Shown piece by piece: positions 6,758-8,944 of a DNA stretch of 8,944 bases. Source of the stretch: Novosphingobium sp. (lineage in GTDB: Bacteria > Pseudomonadota > Alphaproteobacteria > Sphingomonadales > Sphingomonadaceae); contig JAJTFU010000160.1 of assembly GCA_021299075.1 (NCBI GenBank), forward strand, positions 1 to 8,944, given 5' to 3'. The first letter of the stretch is position 1; every line of letters begins with the position of its first letter. Both the position numbers and the translations under genes were made by a program. Under the pieces are notes generated by a model. The model saw only the letters and a program-made list of their open reading frames with translations. It had not been told where the DNA came from and did not search any database.

Positions 6758-8266
6758 TTATTCGTAAGACTCGTAACTGCGCGAATCGGGCGCGAGATTG
6801 CCGAACTTGGTGAACTCGCTCTGGAAGTGCAGATAGACATTGCCGGTCGAACCGTGGCGCTGCTTGGCGATGATCACCGTGGCCTTGTTCACCACTTCGA
6901 GGTGGCGCTGCATCCAGGCATCGTACTTGGCGATCGCATCGCCGCCGCTGGTTTCGCTCGGCTCGTCGGGCTTGGCGGCGTTGTGGTAGTATTCCTCGCG
7001 GAAGATGAACCAGACCATGTCCGCGTCCTGCTCGATCGAGCCGGATTCGCGCAGGTCCGCCAGCTGCGGGCGCTTGTCCTCACGGCTTTCAACCGCGCGG
7101 CTGAGCTGCGAGAGCGCGATAACCGGGACCGACAGTTCCTTGGCCAGGGTCTTGAGGCCGCGGCTGATCTCCGAGATTTCGTTGACGCGGTTGTCGTTCG
7201 CCCGGCCCGAACCCTGCAGCAGCTGCAGGTAGTCGATCACGATCAGGCCGATGTCGTGCTTGCGCTTCAAACGGCGCGCACGGGTGCGCAGCGCGGCGAT
7301 CGATAGCGCCGGGGTATCGTCGATATAGAGCGGCAGTTCGGCCAGGCGCTGGCTGGCGAAGGAAATCTTCTGGAAGTCCTCGCGGCTGATCTTGCCCATG
7401 CGCAGCCGTTCGCTGCTGATCTCGGCCTGCTCGGCCAGGATACGCGTGGCGAGCTGGTCGGCGCTCATTTCCAGGCTGAAGAAGGCGACCGGCGCGCCGA
7501 CCGACTGCTTGGGATCGATCCCGTCGGCCAGATCGCGCAGGTATCGTTCGGCGCAGTTGAAAGCGATATTGGTGACCAGCGAGGTCTTCCCCATGGCCGG
7601 ACGGCCAGCGAGGATGATCAGGTCCGAATCGTGCAGGCCGCCGACCTTGGCATTGAGATCGTCTAGCCCGGTGGTCAGGCCTGAAATGTGGCCGCCCGAA
7701 TTGAGCGCCTTTTCGATCTGGGTGATCGCCGCCAGGCTCGATTGGCGGAACGGCTGCGCTTCGCTGCCGACCGAAGCCCCTTCGGCTACACGGTACAGCG
7801 CGGCTTCCGCGCGGGCGACCTGCTCCAACGGTTCGACGCTTTCCGAGGTATCGAGCGCATCGTTGACCAGCGTGCGGCCAACCGAGACCAGTTCGCGCAG
7901 CAGCGCCAGGTCATAGATCTGCTCGGCCAGTTCGCGCGGGGCGAGCAGGCCCTGGCCATCGGCGGTCAGCCGCGCGAGATAGGACGCGCCGCCCAGCTCC
8001 TTCAGCGTCTCGTCCGCCTCGAAATAGGGCTTGAGCGTAACCGGGGTAACCACCGCCTTGCGATCAAGCAGTTGCAGGATCCGGTCATAGATCCGGGCAT
8101 GGGCCGGCTCGAAGAAGTGATCGGGCCGCAGCGGCGTGACCAGTTCCTCGATCACGCGGTTGTCGATCAGCGCCGCACCCAGGAACGCCGCCTCGGCTTC
8201 CACGTTCGCGGGCAGCGCACGCGCGGCGGCTTCATCAGGACGGGCAAAGGGGATCGGTTCGGCCAT
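6758..8266 (-). CDS. dnaB: Replicative DNA helicase DnaB
   Basis: DnaB is the hexameric ring helicase that moves 5' to 3' on the lagging-strand template at the replication fork, loaded at the origin and recruiting DnaG primase. The 502 residues contain the N-terminal primase-binding domain (about 20-125), a linker, and the RecA-like motor. Walker A is GRPAMGKT (221-228), Walker B is LIVIDYLQLL (341-350, D345), motif H3 is ALSQLSR with Q387, and the KQRHG segment carries the arginine finger R470. No intein interrupts it. Relative to E. coli there is an insertion of about 25 residues (roughly 428-455) before the arginine finger, which I recall as common in alphaproteobacteria. The ATG at 8266 is the only plausible start, because an in-frame TGA lies three codons upstream. 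It has no Shine-Dalgarno site: the preceding bases read GCCTCCC. Confidence 0.97.
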   Translation of the reverse strand: MAEPIPFARPDEAAARALPANVEAEAAFLGAALIDNRVIEELVTPLRPDHFFEPAHARIYDRILQLLDRKAVVTPVTLKPYFEADETLKELGGASYLARLTADGQGLLAPRELAEQIYDLALLRELVSVGRTLVNDALDTSESVEPLEQVARAEAALYRVAEGASVGSEAQPFRQSSLAAITQIEKALNSGGHISGLTTGLDDLNAKVGGLHDSDLIILAGRPAMGKTSLVTNIAFNCAERYLRDLADGIDPKQSVGAPVAFFSLEMSADQLATRILAEQAEISSERLRMGKISREDFQKISFASQRLAELPLYIDDTPALSIAALRTRARRLKRKHDIGLIVIDYLQLLQGSGRANDNRVNEISEISRGLKTLAKELSVPVIALSQLSRAVESREDKRPQLADLRESGSIEQDADMVWFIFREEYYHNAAKPDEPSETSGGDAIAKYDAWMQRHLEVVNKATVIIAKQRHGSTGNVYLHFQSEFTKFGNLAPDSRSYESYE

Positions 8267-8274
8267 GGGAGGCG

Positions 8275-8304
8275 ATCAATGCGCCGGGACCGAACCCAGT
8301 GCAA
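8275..8304 (-). promoter_or_regulatory. Possible dnaB promoter, giving a nearly leaderless transcript
   Basis: On the minus strand, TTGCAC (8304-8299) is followed after 18 bases by ATTGAT (8280-8275). Transcription would start near 8268, within a few bases of the dnaB ATG at 8266, which fits the lack of a Shine-Dalgarno sequence. The -10 box is a poor match. Confidence 0.3.
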
Positions 8305-8323
8305 GCAGTGCGGTGAACGGTTT

Positions 8324-8340
8324 TCATCCACAGCCTGTGG
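8324..8340. promoter_or_regulatory. DnaA-box-like site overlapping a 13-bp palindrome upstream of dnaB
   Basis: TCATCCACA (8324-8332) differs from the DnaA box TTATCCACA at one base. It overlaps CCACAG-C-CTGTGG (8328-8340), a perfect 6-bp inverted repeat with a one-base centre. The site lies about 60 bases upstream of dnaB and about 45 bases upstream of the UPF0262 start. A single imperfect box is weak evidence for DnaA binding. Confidence 0.35.
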
Positions 8341-8355
8341 AGACTTGCCCCGCCA

Positions 8356-8371
8356 TTTCGCATCTGCGAAA
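8356..8371. repeat. 16-bp palindrome between dnaB and the UPF0262 gene
   Basis: TTTCGCA (8356-8362) and TGCGAAA (8365-8371) form a perfect 7-bp inverted repeat around two bases (TC). It ends 11 bases before the UPF0262 ATG, where a bound dimeric regulator could block transcription or translation of that gene. The two-base loop is too tight for a full hairpin, which favours a protein-binding site over an RNA structure. It does not match the alphaproteobacterial LexA or CtrA sites I know. Confidence 0.45.
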
Positions 8372-8382
8372 GATGCCGCGTC

Positions 8383-8865
8383 ATGGGGGACGCACGGATC
8401 ATCCAAATCGAGCTCGACGAGGCCACGATTCTTTGGCGCAACGCCGATATCGAGCAGGAACGGCGGATCGCCATCTTCGACCTGATCGAGGAAAACACCT
8501 TCAAGCCGCTGCGCGCCTGGGAAGCCGGACACCAGGGCCCCTATCGCCTGCGGCTGTCGGTCGCCGATGGCCGGCTGGCGCTGGAGATCGCGGCCGAGGA
8601 CGAGCAGCCACTCGAAACACTGATCCTCGGTCTGGGCCGGTTCCGCCGCCCGATCCGCGACTATTTCGCGATCTGCGATTCCTATTACCAGGCAATCCGC
8701 AAGGCCACGGCAGCCGAGATCGAAACCATCGACATGGCCCGCCGCGGGGTCCACAACGAAGCGGCGGAACTGCTGCTGGAACGGCTGGAGGGCAAGGTCG
8801 AAACCGATTTTGCCACGGCGCGGCGGCTGTTCACCCTGATCTGCGTGCTGCATATCCGGGGCTAG
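8383..8865 (+). CDS. UPF0262 family protein, unknown function
   Basis: The 160-residue product matches UPF0262, a conserved alphaproteobacterial family of about this length with no established function. Recognisable family blocks are the start (IIQIELDEATI), DIEQERRIAIFDLIEENTF (about 22-40), GPYRLRLSV, FRRPIRDYFAICDSYYQAIR (about 86-105), IDMARRGVHNEAAELL (about 115-130) and the C-terminal DFATARRLFTLICVLHIRG. No transmembrane segment or signal peptide is seen, so it should be cytoplasmic. The ATG has only a weak purine-rich GAAAGA upstream, which overlaps the 16-bp palindrome. In many alphaproteobacteria I recall this gene next to hisD and a low-molecular-weight phosphatase gene. Here it is divergent from dnaB, and the next gene starts 25 bases downstream on the same strand. 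Confidence 0.92.
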   Translation: MGDARIIQIELDEATILWRNADIEQERRIAIFDLIEENTFKPLRAWEAGHQGPYRLRLSVADGRLALEIAAEDEQPLETLILGLGRFRRPIRDYFAICDSYYQAIRKATAAEIETIDMARRGVHNEAAELLLERLEGKVETDFATARRLFTLICVLHIRG

Positions 8866-8890
8866 CGAGACAAAGGGGTCGGCGGGTCAC

Positions 8891-8944
8891 ATGGCAAGGA
8901 AGAAGAACAGCCGGCTGCGGCTGCGCCTGATCGGTGTGGCTTTG
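8891..8944 (+). CDS. Start of an unidentified gene, truncated by window end
   Basis: ATG at 8891 opens a frame that stays open to the last base (18 codons: MARKKNSRLRLRLIGVAL). A basic start followed by the beginning of a hydrophobic stretch suggests a membrane anchor or signal sequence, but too little is visible to assign a family. It begins 25 bases after the UPF0262 stop, with purine-rich AAGGGG and GGCGGG stretches upstream, so it is probably co-transcribed with UPF0262. Confidence 0.6.
   Translation, partial: MARKKNSRLRLRLIGVAL

Noticed and set aside
7688..8485. Open frame of 265 codons on the plus strand across the dnaB start region
   Set aside because: It is antisense to conserved DnaB N-terminal sequence and runs out of frame into UPF0262. 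It has no domain and no ribosome site.

Overview
This is a GC-rich bacterial chromosome segment made almost entirely of housekeeping genes. The gene content (UPF0262, the DUF1674/SDHAF4-like protein, DUF3667, a DnaB with an alphaproteobacterial-type C-terminal insertion, and the FtsH N-terminus) points to an alphaproteobacterium, most likely Sphingomonadales (Sphingomonadaceae or Erythrobacteraceae). That placement rests on remembered protein families, not on a search. No mobile element, CRISPR array, tRNA or rRNA was seen.

Layout from left to right. (1) The 3' part of msrA (+), which enters from outside the window and shares its last 4 bases with the convergent rsmB (-). (2) A short divergent gap, then a 55-codon gene for a DUF1674/SDHAF4-like protein (+). 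(3) A 126-base spacer with two hairpins and a good match to a heat-shock (RpoH) promoter, then ftsH (+). (4) A strong 11-bp hairpin between ftsH and a convergent DUF3667 membrane-protein gene (-). That gene is broken by a frameshift and appears to have lost a conserved internal block. (5) A divergent small exported two-cysteine protein (+), sharing 4 bases of stop codon with a convergent multipass membrane protein (-). (6) rpoZ (-) with its own promoter and an intrinsic terminator. (7) dnaB (-), followed by a weak terminator that sits directly on the rpoZ promoter. (8) A divergent spacer with two palindromes and a DnaA-box-like site, then a UPF0262 gene (+) and the first 18 codons of another gene (+).

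The genes do not form one pathway. Together they cover protein repair and quality control (MsrA, FtsH), rRNA modification (RsmB), respiratory complex II assembly (SDHAF4-like), replication (DnaB) and transcription (RpoZ). Transcription units are short and gene orientation changes often, so most spacers carry promoters or terminators.

I did not find convincing evidence of a new multi-gene system. The items most worth a second look are the broken DUF3667 gene, the short DUF1674 gene, the RpoH-like promoter of ftsH, the palindromes in the two divergent promoter regions, and the uncharacterised exported protein.
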